This document shows, piece after piece, positions 23,890 through 30,131 of a stretch of DNA of 34,498 nucleotides. The stretch is taken from NCBI GenBank assembly GCA_910577805.1, contig CAJTOE010000007.1, forward strand, positions 1 through 34,498, read 5' to 3'. The stretch comes from an uncultured Oscillospiraceae bacterium. Its GTDB lineage: Bacteria > Bacillota > Clostridia > Oscillospirales > Oscillospiraceae. A program made the translations under genes and the position numbers. The notes below the pieces were generated by a model that worked only from the letters and a program-made list of their open reading frames with translations, searched no databases and was not told the origin of the DNA. The stretch's first letter is position 1. Every line of letters starts with the position of its first letter.

Positions 23890-23959
23890 TGGAAAGCAGA
23901 GCGATACCTGGGGGTGACTCCCCCAAACACAAGCCGCAAAACGGAAAGGAATGGTGTAT

Positions 23960-24124
23960 ATGAAAAATCGTTTTGAGAAAATCTATAAGCAGGGAACCTT
24001 GAGCATCGTGGAACTCTGGGTGGACACCGAAACTGGCGTCAATTACATGTTCGTCAAGGACGGCTACGGCGGAGGCCTCTCTCCCCTGCTGGACGAGAAC
24101 GGAAAGCCTGTTATCACGAAATGA
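23960..24124 (+). CDS. DUF6440-type small protein (54 aa)
   Basis: A 54-residue protein starting MKNRFEKIYKQGTLSIVELW and containing GVNYMFVKDGYGGGLSPLLD. This matches my recollection of the DUF6440 family in Firmicutes, a small beta-rich protein of unknown role. The ATG at 23960 is preferred, with AAAGGA ending 9 nt before it; the ATG at 23951 abuts that site. It stands alone after the 2-hydroxyacid dehydrogenase and is followed at once by a bidirectional terminator. Confidence 0.75.
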   Translation: MKNRFEKIYKQGTLSIVELWVDTETGVNYMFVKDGYGGGLSPLLDENGKPVITK

Positions 24125-24125
24125 G

Positions 24126-24155
24126 AAAAAAGCCGGGTCAACCCGGCTTTTTTTT
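24126..24155. terminator. Bidirectional terminator between DUF6440 gene and queH
   Basis: AAAAAAGCCGGGT (24126-24138) and its complement (24141-24153) form a strong stem with T runs on both strands. It serves the plus-strand DUF6440 gene (stop 24122-24124) and the minus-strand queH. The queH stop codon (24140-24138) lies in the loop and first stem base. Confidence 0.92.
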
Positions 24156-24683
24156 GCGTTTTTTATACCGCTCTTCTTCGCTGAAAATGCACCCGCAGTA
24201 TTTCTGCATATAGAAGCCCAGCGCCCGGGCCCGCTCCTGGCCCGCCTGAAACAGGGGCCGGAAATCCCGCGGCAGAAATTCCACCCCGTATTTCTCCCCC
24301 AGCTCCCGGCCCGCGGCGCAGATGCCCTCGTGGTTCTGGTACGGGCTGATGAGCAGGGAGGTGGTGAAGCTGTCAAAGCCGTGCTCCGCGGCATATCTGG
24401 CGCTCTCCTCCATCCGCACCCGGTAGCAGTAGCTGCACCGGCCGTCAATATCCCCCGCCACGGCCGTAATAAACGGCCGCAGGTCATAGGTCCCGCCGAT
24501 GACCAGCTTCAGGCCGATGGTTTTGGCGTAGTCCTCCAGGGTGTGCTTCCGGGCCTGGTACTCGGTATAGGGGTGGATGTTGGGGTTGAACCAGAAGCCA
24601 GTGACCGCAATCCCCTCCTCCCGCAGCTGGTCGATGGGCAGATTGGCGCAGGGGGCGCAGCAAATGTGCATCAGAGTATTCAT
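24138..24683 (-). CDS. queH: Epoxyqueuosine reductase QueH
   Basis: A 181-residue iron-sulfur enzyme that reduces epoxyqueuosine to queuosine in tRNA, a non-homologous replacement of QueG. HICCAPCANLPI (about 6-17), GDIDGRCSYCYRVRMEE and the closing YCGCIF supply the conserved cysteines. ATG 24683 has GGAGG upstream and begins right at the family start. It overlaps the SLOG gene's stop by 4 nt (ATGA). It completes, with queA at 13969-15030, the last two steps of queuosine synthesis. Precursor genes (queC, queD, queE, queF) are not in the window. Confidence 0.92.
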   Translation of the reverse strand: MNTLMHICCAPCANLPIDQLREEGIAVTGFWFNPNIHPYTEYQARKHTLEDYAKTIGLKLVIGGTYDLRPFITAVAGDIDGRCSYCYRVRMEESARYAAEHGFDSFTTSLLISPYQNHEGICAAGRELGEKYGVEFLPRDFRPLFQAGQERARALGFYMQKYCGCIFSEEERYKKRKKKPG

Positions 24684-25186
24684 GGCGAAACCTCCAGAAT
24701 GTCGATCTTTAACCCCTGCCGCATGGCGTAGGCCAGGGTATTGAACGTGCCGCCCTTCGGCGCGCCGTCGTAGACGGCGATCAGCCGGACAGACCGGTCC
24801 ACCATGTACCGGTTCCGGCGCATCATGCACCCCCGGTCGTACCGGTGCTGTACCACCGTCTCAAAATTGCACTGCTCCAGAATAGCCCGGTAGCGCTTCT
24901 GCTCCTGGGGGAGCCAGCCGTCCGCCTGCCCCTCGTAGGGCCGCGCGGCCTCCAGGATGGCTTCCGGGCGGCGCTGGCGCAGGGCCAGGACCGATTCCGC
25001 AAAATAGAGGTCGCACCCGCGGGCCATCCCGCAGATAAAATGGCGGCACCCAGCCCCCCAGGCCCGCTCCAAGGCCCGGCTGATCTGGAGCTTCATGGCC
25101 AGACAGCGGGGGTCGTTCTCCTGCTCCCCCCAGGGCAGGCGGGCGGGGCGGTGTCCAGTAAAGCAGCAGGCCAGTGTTTCCTCCAT
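24680..25186 (-). CDS. YpsA/DUF1273-like SLOG family protein
   Basis: A 168-residue Rossmann-like protein. CCFTGHRPARLPWG at the N-terminus, GMARGCDLYFAE, CMMRRNRYMVDRS and YDGAPKGGT are signatures of the SLOG superfamily branch that includes YpsA (DUF1273). SLOG domains are thought to bind nucleotide-type ligands, and B. subtilis YpsA affects cell division. The biochemical role is unknown. ATG 25186 has GGGAGGG upstream. It is translationally coupled to queH downstream and lies 79 nt after the NanA-like gene, so it may belong to the same transcript. Confidence 0.85.
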   Translation of the reverse strand: MEETLACCFTGHRPARLPWGEQENDPRCLAMKLQISRALERAWGAGCRHFICGMARGCDLYFAESVLALRQRRPEAILEAARPYEGQADGWLPQEQKRYRAILEQCNFETVVQHRYDRGCMMRRNRYMVDRSVRLIAVYDGAPKGGTFNTLAYAMRQGLKIDILEVSP

Positions 25187-25265
25187 GGCGTTTCCCTCCC
25201 ATACAGGCAACAGACCGGCCATCCCGCCCATGCGGTACGGCCGGTTCTGTCATTCGTTCTCTAAA

Positions 25266-26168
25266 TCAGCAAAATTTGGCGATAGCCGCGTCGATCATGC
25301 CGACGCACTTCTCCACCAGGGGCTGGTCCTCGGCGGTCAGGCCGGGCATGGGCTTACGGGTGTTGCCCACTTCCACGCCCCGGACCTTCAGCACGCCCTT
25401 GATGATGGCGTACAGGTTGCCGTGCTCGCACAGCGCGTAAATGATCCGGCAGCACTCGTTCTGGATCTCACGGGCGGCCTCCAGCTCACCGGCGTTGAGC
25501 TTCTCCCACAGCTTAAGGAACAGCTCCGGCATTGCGCCGTAGGTGCCGCCGATGCCGCCGCAGGCGCCCATGACCAGACCGGAGATCAACTGCTCGTCGG
25601 GTCCGTTGAACACGAACACGCCCTCGTCCCGCCACAGCTGGATGTCCTGGGTGGGCATGGAGGAGTTCTTGACGCCTACCATTTTGGGGTTTTTCTTCAT
25701 CTCCCGCAGCAGGGGCAGGGTGAGGGCCACGCCGGCCAGCTGGGGGATGTTGTAAATGATAAAGTCCGTATTGGGGGCGGCGGAGGAGATGTCGTTCCAA
25801 TAGGCGGCGATGGCCTTTTCCGGCAGGTGGAAGTAGATGGGGGGGATGGAGGCGATGGCGTCCACACCCAGGCTCTCCGCGTGGGCGGCCAGGGCCTTAC
25901 TGTCCTCGGTGTTGTTGCAGGCCACGTGGGCAATGATGGTCACGCGGCCCTTGTTGGCCTCCATCACGTTCTCCAGCACCAGCTTGCGCTCTTCCACGCT
26001 CTGGTAGATGCACTCACCGGAGGAGCCGCCCACATAGAGGCCCTTGACGCCCTTCTGGATAAAGTACTCCGTAAGGGCCCGTACACGTTCGGGGGAGATA
26101 GCGCCTGCCTCGTCGTAGCAGGCATAGAAGGCGGGGATAATGCCCTGGTATTTTTCGATCTGACTCAT
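25266..26168 (-). CDS. N-acetylneuraminate lyase-like aldolase (DapA superfamily)
   Basis: A 300-residue class I aldolase of the DapA/NanA superfamily. It differs from DapA in having YVGGSSGECIYQS where DapA has GTTGES, YNIPQLAGVALT around the catalytic Tyr, and GVKNSSMPT around the Schiff-base Lys. These fit N-acetylneuraminate lyase, which splits sialic acid into pyruvate and N-acetylmannosamine. ATG 26168 is chosen because AAGGAG lies 9 nt upstream. No nanE, nanK or transporter is adjacent, so sialic acid use is not proven and a different 2-keto acid aldolase activity remains possible. It has its own strong promoter. Confidence 0.75.
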   Translation of the reverse strand: MSQIEKYQGIIPAFYACYDEAGAISPERVRALTEYFIQKGVKGLYVGGSSGECIYQSVEERKLVLENVMEANKGRVTIIAHVACNNTEDSKALAAHAESLGVDAIASIPPIYFHLPEKAIAAYWNDISSAAPNTDFIIYNIPQLAGVALTLPLLREMKKNPKMVGVKNSSMPTQDIQLWRDEGVFVFNGPDEQLISGLVMGACGGIGGTYGAMPELFLKLWEKLNAGELEAAREIQNECCRIIYALCEHGNLYAIIKGVLKVRGVEVGNTRKPMPGLTAEDQPLVEKCVGMIDAAIAKFC

Positions 26169-26231
26169 GTGCAGCAACTCCTTCATATTTTTGTCGGATT
26201 CCTGGTAATTTCTGCGCCGATGGTTGGTGTA

Positions 26232-26260
26232 ATTGTACAAGATTCCGGTGGTTTTGTCAA
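26232..26260 (-). promoter_or_regulatory. Sigma-A promoter of the NanA-like gene
   Basis: On the minus strand a perfect TTGACA (26260-26255), a 17-bp spacer and TACAAT (26237-26232) lie about 64 nt before the ATG at 26168. It could drive the NanA-like, SLOG and queH genes together. Confidence 0.8.
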
Positions 26261-26310
26261 GTGCGGCGTTGGAGAAACTGTGATTTGTAAGGCGGCGCAG
26301 ACTTTGGGGT

Positions 26311-27504
26311 TCACCGGCTCAACAGCTTTTTCATGCCCTCCTCCAGCCCGTCCACCGTCAGAGGGAACATGGGAAACATCCCCGCAATCACATCATAGGT
26401 CTGGGTCCAGTAGGGCCCCCAGTCGGGGCGGGGGCTGGGATTGAGCCAGATGCACCGTGGGAACCGGGTCTGAATCAGCTCCAGCCAGCCCAGGCCCGAC
26501 CGGTAGAGCGGGTCGTCACCGGGGCCGTTGTACCGCCGTCCGCCGGTCAGCTCGTAGGGGGCCATCTGCGCATCTCCCACAAAAATGATCTTGTACTCCG
26601 GACTCAGGTTGGACAGCACCCACTGCGTCTCCAGCCGCTGAAAGGGGTCCATCGTCGGCTCAGTATACAACCGGGCATAGGGGCAGTTGTGGAAATAATA
26701 CACCCGTAAATCCTGAAAATGCCGGGATTTGCTCACGGCCTGAAAGAGCGCGGAGCACAGACGGCTGTAATAATCCATAGAGCCGCCGCTGTCGATGAGC
26801 AGGGCCACCTTCACGGTGTTCTGCCGGGGCCGTTTATAGCGGACCTTCAGCATTCCGCCGCTGTCCGCCGTGTCCCGGATGGTCCCGTCCACGTCGAACT
26901 CCGTAGGGGGCAGGTCCACCAGGCCGGAATACTGTCTCAAATGCCGCAGCGCCACCTGGAACTGCCGGGTGTCCAGGGTGTTGTCCCCCCGGAAATCCCG
27001 GAACCGCCGCTCCCCGGCCACCCGGAACGCCCGCTTATACATGGACTTGCCCCCCACCCGGATACCCGTAGGGGACAGGCCGGAGTTACCAAACACGGAC
27101 ATGCCGTGGGTACCCACCCAGTAGCGGCCTCCGTTATGCTCCTCGGTCTGTTCCCGGAGCCGCTGGCGGAGCATCTCCTCAATCTCCTCCTCGGACAGGC
27201 CCGCGTTGATGGCCGCCTGGATGGGGTCGTAATTGGCCAGCGTCTCCGGCTTATCCAGCCAGTCCAAAAGCTCCTGGGAGACCTCCTGCTCAAAGGGCAC
27301 GTCCTTGAAATACTCCAGAAAGGCCCGGTCAAACCGGTCAAAATCCGCCTCGCTCTTCACCAGCAGCGCCCGGCACAGGGCGTAAAAGCCCATAAAGCTG
27401 GCTCCGTGGAGATTTTTGTGCAGCCCCTCCATCAGGGACATCCACTCAGTCAGGGAGACCTTCAGGCCCCGCCGGCGCAGCAAATACAAAAATTCCTCAA
27501 ACAT
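26311..27504 (-). CDS. VWA domain protein (CoxE-like), MoxR partner
   Basis: A 397-residue cytosolic protein with a C-terminal von Willebrand factor A domain. The metal-ion-dependent adhesion motif is VALLIDSGGSMDYYS (DxGxS, the usual DxSxS with Gly in the middle). FVGDAQM and NPSPRPDW lie further on. The N-terminal half is helical and charged (EEEIEEMLRQRLREQ). Such proteins usually work with a MoxR ATPase as a chaperone or metal-insertion pair for an unknown client. It starts 4 nt after the MoxR stop. Confidence 0.87.
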   Translation of the reverse strand: MFEEFLYLLRRRGLKVSLTEWMSLMEGLHKNLHGASFMGFYALCRALLVKSEADFDRFDRAFLEYFKDVPFEQEVSQELLDWLDKPETLANYDPIQAAINAGLSEEEIEEMLRQRLREQTEEHNGGRYWVGTHGMSVFGNSGLSPTGIRVGGKSMYKRAFRVAGERRFRDFRGDNTLDTRQFQVALRHLRQYSGLVDLPPTEFDVDGTIRDTADSGGMLKVRYKRPRQNTVKVALLIDSGGSMDYYSRLCSALFQAVSKSRHFQDLRVYYFHNCPYARLYTEPTMDPFQRLETQWVLSNLSPEYKIIFVGDAQMAPYELTGGRRYNGPGDDPLYRSGLGWLELIQTRFPRCIWLNPSPRPDWGPYWTQTYDVIAGMFPMFPLTVDGLEEGMKKLLSR

Positions 27505-27508
27505 GGCT

Positions 27509-28318
27509 TCACCGCCAGGACCGGCGCATGGTCTCGATGTCCTCGTTCTTTTTCAGCAGCACCCCCAGATAAGGGACCTCCTTCACGATGCGCTTGGGGT
27601 CATAGCCCCCGTGGACCAGGGCCTGGACCCAGTCCAGAATCTCACTGGTGGAGGGCTTTTTCTTGATCTGAGGCAGGGCGCGTATCTTATAAAAAGCCTC
27701 CAGCACCTGGTCCAGCATCCGCTGGTCCAAATCCGGGAAATGAACCTGGACGATCTCCCGCATGAGGTCCTTGTCCGGAAACTCGATGTAGTGGAATACG
27801 CACCGGCGTAAAAAGGCGTCGGGCAGCTCTTTTTCCGCATTGGAGGTGATAATGACGATGGGCCGGTGGTTGGCGGTGACAGTCCGGCCGGTCTCCGGGA
27901 TGTGGAACTGCATCCGGTCCAGCTCCCACAGCAAATCGTTGGGGAACTCCAGGTCCGCCTTGTCGATCTCGTCGATCAGCAGGACCACCTGTTCCGTACT
28001 GCAAAAGGCCTCTCCCAGCTTGCCCAGGCGGACGTATTTTTCCACATCCCCCACCTGATTGCCGAACTGACTGTCGTAAAGCCGCTGAACCACGTCGTAG
28101 ACATACAGGCCGTCCTGGGCCTTGGTCGTCGATTTAATGTTCCAGATCATCAGCTCTTTCCCCAGGGCGGCGGAGACGGCCTCCGCCAGCACGGTCTTGC
28201 CGGTGCCCGGCTCTCCTTTTATGAGCAGAGGTTTTTTTAACGCCATGGCGATGTTGACGGCCCGGAGCAGCTCCGGGTCGGCCACATAGTCGCGGCTTCC
28301 ATAAAATTCCTGACGCAT
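27509..28318 (-). CDS. MoxR-family AAA+ ATPase
   Basis: A 269-residue AAA+ ATPase. Walker A is GEPGTGKT, Walker B is VVLLIDEIDKAD, sensor 1 is IVIITSNAEKELPDAF, and the RRC arginine finger region follows. Length and motifs fit the MoxR/APE2220-like group, which acts on protein complexes with a VWA partner. ATG 28318 is chosen because family homology starts there and AAAGGA lies 10 nt upstream. A long upstream extension in frame is spurious, since it would cross the divergent merR promoter. Confidence 0.9.
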   Translation of the reverse strand: MRQEFYGSRDYVADPELLRAVNIAMALKKPLLIKGEPGTGKTVLAEAVSAALGKELMIWNIKSTTKAQDGLYVYDVVQRLYDSQFGNQVGDVEKYVRLGKLGEAFCSTEQVVLLIDEIDKADLEFPNDLLWELDRMQFHIPETGRTVTANHRPIVIITSNAEKELPDAFLRRCVFHYIEFPDKDLMREIVQVHFPDLDQRMLDQVLEAFYKIRALPQIKKKPSTSEILDWVQALVHGGYDPKRIVKEVPYLGVLLKKNEDIETMRRSWR

Positions 28319-28373
28319 GGTTTTCCGTTCCTTTCCTATGAATCCTTGGTCCCGCGCGAAGCGGACTGTCAGC

Positions 28374-28402
28374 ATTGTAGCGAGTTTTTTGGGAAAAAGC
28401 AA
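28374..28402 (-). promoter_or_regulatory. Sigma-A promoter of moxR-VWA
   Basis: On the minus strand TTGCTT (28402-28397), a 17-bp spacer and TACAAT (28379-28374) lie about 56 nt before the ATG at 28318. It is back to back with the merR promoter, 19 bp away. Confidence 0.7.
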
Positions 28403-28420
28403 GTTTTTTTCAAAAAACCC

Positions 28421-28451
28421 TTGACTTTCCCCCTGGTGGAAGGTATACACT
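28421..28451 (+). promoter_or_regulatory. MerR-type promoter/operator with 19-bp spacer
   Basis: TTGACT (28421-28426) and TACACT (28446-28451) are 19 bp apart, the over-long spacing typical of promoters twisted open by MerR regulators. Between them an inverted repeat (ACTTTCC 28424-28430, GGAAGGT 28438-28444, one mismatch) resembles known MerR-family operators such as the CueR site at copA. The predicted transcript start coincides with the merR ATG at 28458. An alternative -10 (TATACA at 17 bp) overlaps. Confidence 0.8.
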
Positions 28452-28457
28452 GGACCC

Positions 28458-29111
28458 ATGAAGATCAATGAGGTAGAGGCCCAGGTGGGTATCACAAAGA
28501 AAAACATCCGCTTTTACGAGGAGCAGGGGCTTCTCTCCCCCCGTCGGAACAGTGAGAACGGCTACCGGGACTACGGTGAAGAAGAGGTGAAAATTTTACG
28601 GCAGATCAAGCTCATGCGCAAGCTGGGCGTTCCCCTGGAGGAGATCCGCCAGATGCAGTCCGGAGCCCATACCGTCGGGGATGGGATGCGCCGCCATTTG
28701 GTCACCCTGGAGCGGGAGCGGCACAACCTGGAGCAGGCCGAACGGCTGTGCGAGACCTTGAAGGACCAGGAGGTCCGGCTGGACAGCCTGGACGCGCAGT
28801 CCCTTCTGGAGCAGATGGAGACTCTGGAGCAGGAGGGCACCACCTTCCAGGACAAGCAGATGGGCGACGCCCGGCGGCTGTCCTACGTGGCCCCGGTGGT
28901 AGTTACGGTGCTGGTCACCATCGTGCTGGGGGCGCTGACAGGCGGCATGCTCTGGGCCGGGTTCACCCAGCCGGAGGAGGCTCCGCCTCTGTTTTTGCTG
29001 CTGGTCCTGGCGGCTGTCCCGGCGCTGATTATTTTGGGGACCTATCTGGCCCTGTATCAGCGGGTGAAGGAAATTCAGAAAGGAGAAATGGACGATGCGA
29101 AAAAATACTAA
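28458..29111 (+). CDS. Membrane-anchored MerR-family regulator
   Basis: A 217-residue MerR regulator. The winged helix (1-70) reads MKINEVEAQVGITKKNIRFY with EEQGLL and GYRDYGEEEV. A long dimerisation coiled coil follows (75-130). Unusually, two hydrophobic helices (about 142-168 and 177-200) and a short charged tail ending KGEMDDAKKY come next. There are no Cys pairs in the metal-loop region, so a metal effector is unlikely. The start is fixed by the helix-turn-helix homology; no ribosome site precedes it, and the predicted transcript begins at or next to the ATG (leaderless). The last 17 nt overlap the next gene. Likely autoregulated by the 28421-28451 operator. The effector may be a membrane condition, which is inference. 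Confidence 0.9.
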   Translation: MKINEVEAQVGITKKNIRFYEEQGLLSPRRNSENGYRDYGEEEVKILRQIKLMRKLGVPLEEIRQMQSGAHTVGDGMRRHLVTLERERHNLEQAERLCETLKDQEVRLDSLDAQSLLEQMETLEQEGTTFQDKQMGDARRLSYVAPVVVTVLVTIVLGALTGGMLWAGFTQPEEAPPLFLLLVLAAVPALIILGTYLALYQRVKEIQKGEMDDAKKY

Positions 29112-29352
29112 CGGGCACGGACTTTTGGGCGCGGTGCTGGCCGCTGTTCTGGTCGTTTCCTGGATCGGCGTTGTGATCGCGTTTCTGTTCACAGCCCTGT
29201 CCGGCGGGGCCGGCGTGGAAACGACCCTCTTTATCATGATGGGAATTTATCTCCTGGTCGGACTTGCCATTGCAGGCGGCGTGTGCTACTCTTTGTACCA
29301 GCGCTGGCAGGAGGTCAAAGGAGGCGAAGAGGATGAAGCCAAAAAATATTGA
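29095..29352 (+). CDS. Small two-helix membrane protein with shared C-terminal tail (I)
   Basis: An 85-residue protein: short N-terminus, two hydrophobic helices (about 9-35 and 44-67), then a cytosolic tail LYQRWQEVKGGEEDEAKKY. The tail and second helix closely match the C-terminus of the MerR protein just upstream (LYQRVKEIQKGEMDDAKKY). The start ATG at 29095 lies inside the merR tail in another frame, with AAAGGAG (29079-29085) 9 nt upstream. No named family recognised. It probably shares the membrane with the MerR anchor. Confidence 0.8.
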   Translation: MRKNTNGHGLLGAVLAAVLVVSWIGVVIAFLFTALSGGAGVETTLFIMMGIYLLVGLAIAGGVCYSLYQRWQEVKGGEEDEAKKY

Positions 29353-29599
29353 AGAGCATAAGCGGAAGTTGAAAAAAGAAGCTGTGCTCGGAGTCGCCGC
29401 CGCCGGATTTTTTCAGCTTCTAAGCGCGGGGTGTCTGTTCGCGCTGTGCCTGGTTCCGGACCTGCCTCAGTGGCTTTGGTACATTTTTATGGGATTAGCC
29501 GTTTTTACTACGGTTATGATAATTCCGGGAGTGCTTCTGTTAAAGGGGCGCTTTCGGGAAATTGAAGGAGGAGAATTAGATGAAGCTAGTCAATATTGA
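29333..29599 (+). CDS. Small two-helix membrane protein with shared C-terminal tail (II)
   Basis: An 88-residue protein. A basic N-terminus (MKPKNIEEHKRKLKKEA) is followed by two hydrophobic helices (about 17-41 and 46-71) and the tail GRFREIEGGELDEASQY. It is a second diverged copy of the anchor-plus-tail module. The ATG at 29333 has AAAGGAGG at 29318-29325 and overlaps the previous gene by 20 nt. An in-frame ATG at 29264 is rejected, since it has no ribosome site and would overlap deeply. Function unknown. Confidence 0.8.
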   Translation: MKPKNIEEHKRKLKKEAVLGVAAAGFFQLLSAGCLFALCLVPDLPQWLWYIFMGLAVFTTVMIIPGVLLLKGRFREIEGGELDEASQY

Positions 29600-29891
29600 T
29601 TACATCCCCGGCAAGGAGCTGGAGGTCCTGGAGATCGTGAAGGGTACGGTAGTCCAGTCCAAGAACTTCGGCAAGGACTTTATGGCGGGCATGAAAACTC
29701 TGGTGGGCGGTGAGATTACCGGCTATACCGAGATGCTCAACGAGGCCCGTCAGATCGCCGTCAAGCGGATGGTGGACGAGGCCAACAAGCTGGGCGCGGA
29801 CGCGGTTATCAACGTGCGGTACGGGTCCTCTTCGGTGATGCAGGGAGCCGCCGAGGTCATTGCCTACGGCACCGCCGTGCGCTACAAGTGA
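29580..29891 (+). CDS. YbjQ/DUF74 family protein
   Basis: A 103-residue cytosolic protein of the YbjQ (UPF0145/DUF74) family. IDYIPGKELEVLEIVKGTVV at the N-terminus, VGGEITGYTEMLNEAR in the middle and DEANKLGADAVINVRY at the end are the family's signatures; members form pentameric rings. Role unknown, although the family is often placed with membrane or stress proteins. The ATG at 29580 has AAGGAGGAG 6 nt upstream and overlaps the previous gene by 20 nt, so it is translationally coupled. It closes the merR operon and is followed by a terminator. Confidence 0.92.
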   Translation: MKLVNIDYIPGKELEVLEIVKGTVVQSKNFGKDFMAGMKTLVGGEITGYTEMLNEARQIAVKRMVDEANKLGADAVINVRYGSSSVMQGAAEVIAYGTAVRYK

Positions 29892-29907
29892 TTGGTGTTT
29901 TTTTGGG

Positions 29908-29942
29908 AAAAAAGAGGCTGGAAGAAATTCCAGCCTCTTTTT
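29908..29942 (+). terminator. Intrinsic terminator of the merR operon
   Basis: A long stem (29908-29923 with 29928-29942), a GAAA-type tetraloop and a 3' T run lie 17 nt after the ybjQ-like stop. The upstream A run also lets it act on the minus strand. Confidence 0.9.
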
Positions 29943-29960
29943 GCTGCTCTGCGGCCCTCC

Positions 29961-30117
29961 CCCTCATCCGTCACGGCTTTGCCGTGCCACCTTCCCCCGC
30001 CAGGGGGGAAGGCTTATCGGTGCGTCTACCGATACTACGGTGCAGTCAAGCAAGTGCCATTGTTGGAGCCCCCCTCACGGGGGAAGATGGCTGGCCGTTA
30101 GGCCAGACGGATGAGGG
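29961..30117. repeat. 157-bp MITE/REP-like dispersed repeat, full-length copy
   Basis: 12-bp perfect terminal inverted repeats (CCCTCATCCGTC at 29961-29972, GACGGATGAGGG at 30106-30117) enclose a chain of small hairpins: CACGGC/GCCGTG at about 29972-29986, CCTTCCCCC/GGGGGGAAGG at about 29990-30012, CCCCC/GGGGG near 30070-30083, and CTGGCC/GGCCAG near 30091-30105. It carries no ORF. It lies between the ends of two convergent transcripts. Similar sequences are, as I recall, abundant in Oscillospiraceae genomes. Confidence 0.75.
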
Positions 30118-30131
30118 TGAAAAACCACTCC

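Noticed and set aside
23909..23925. Terminator after the 2-hydroxyacid dehydrogenase
   Set aside because: A 6-bp G/C stem with a 5-nt loop is present but has no T tract. It may only be a weak pause.
25211..25249. Terminator between the NanA-like gene and the SLOG gene
   Set aside because: CAGACCGGCC and GGCCGGTTCTG can pair with one bulge around an 18-nt loop, but no T run follows on either strand, so it was not listed as a terminator.
28421..29111. Copper-responsive CueR regulator
   Set aside because: The operator looks like copA's, but the protein lacks the metal-loop cysteines of CueR and has membrane helices instead. No copper ATPase or chaperone is nearby.
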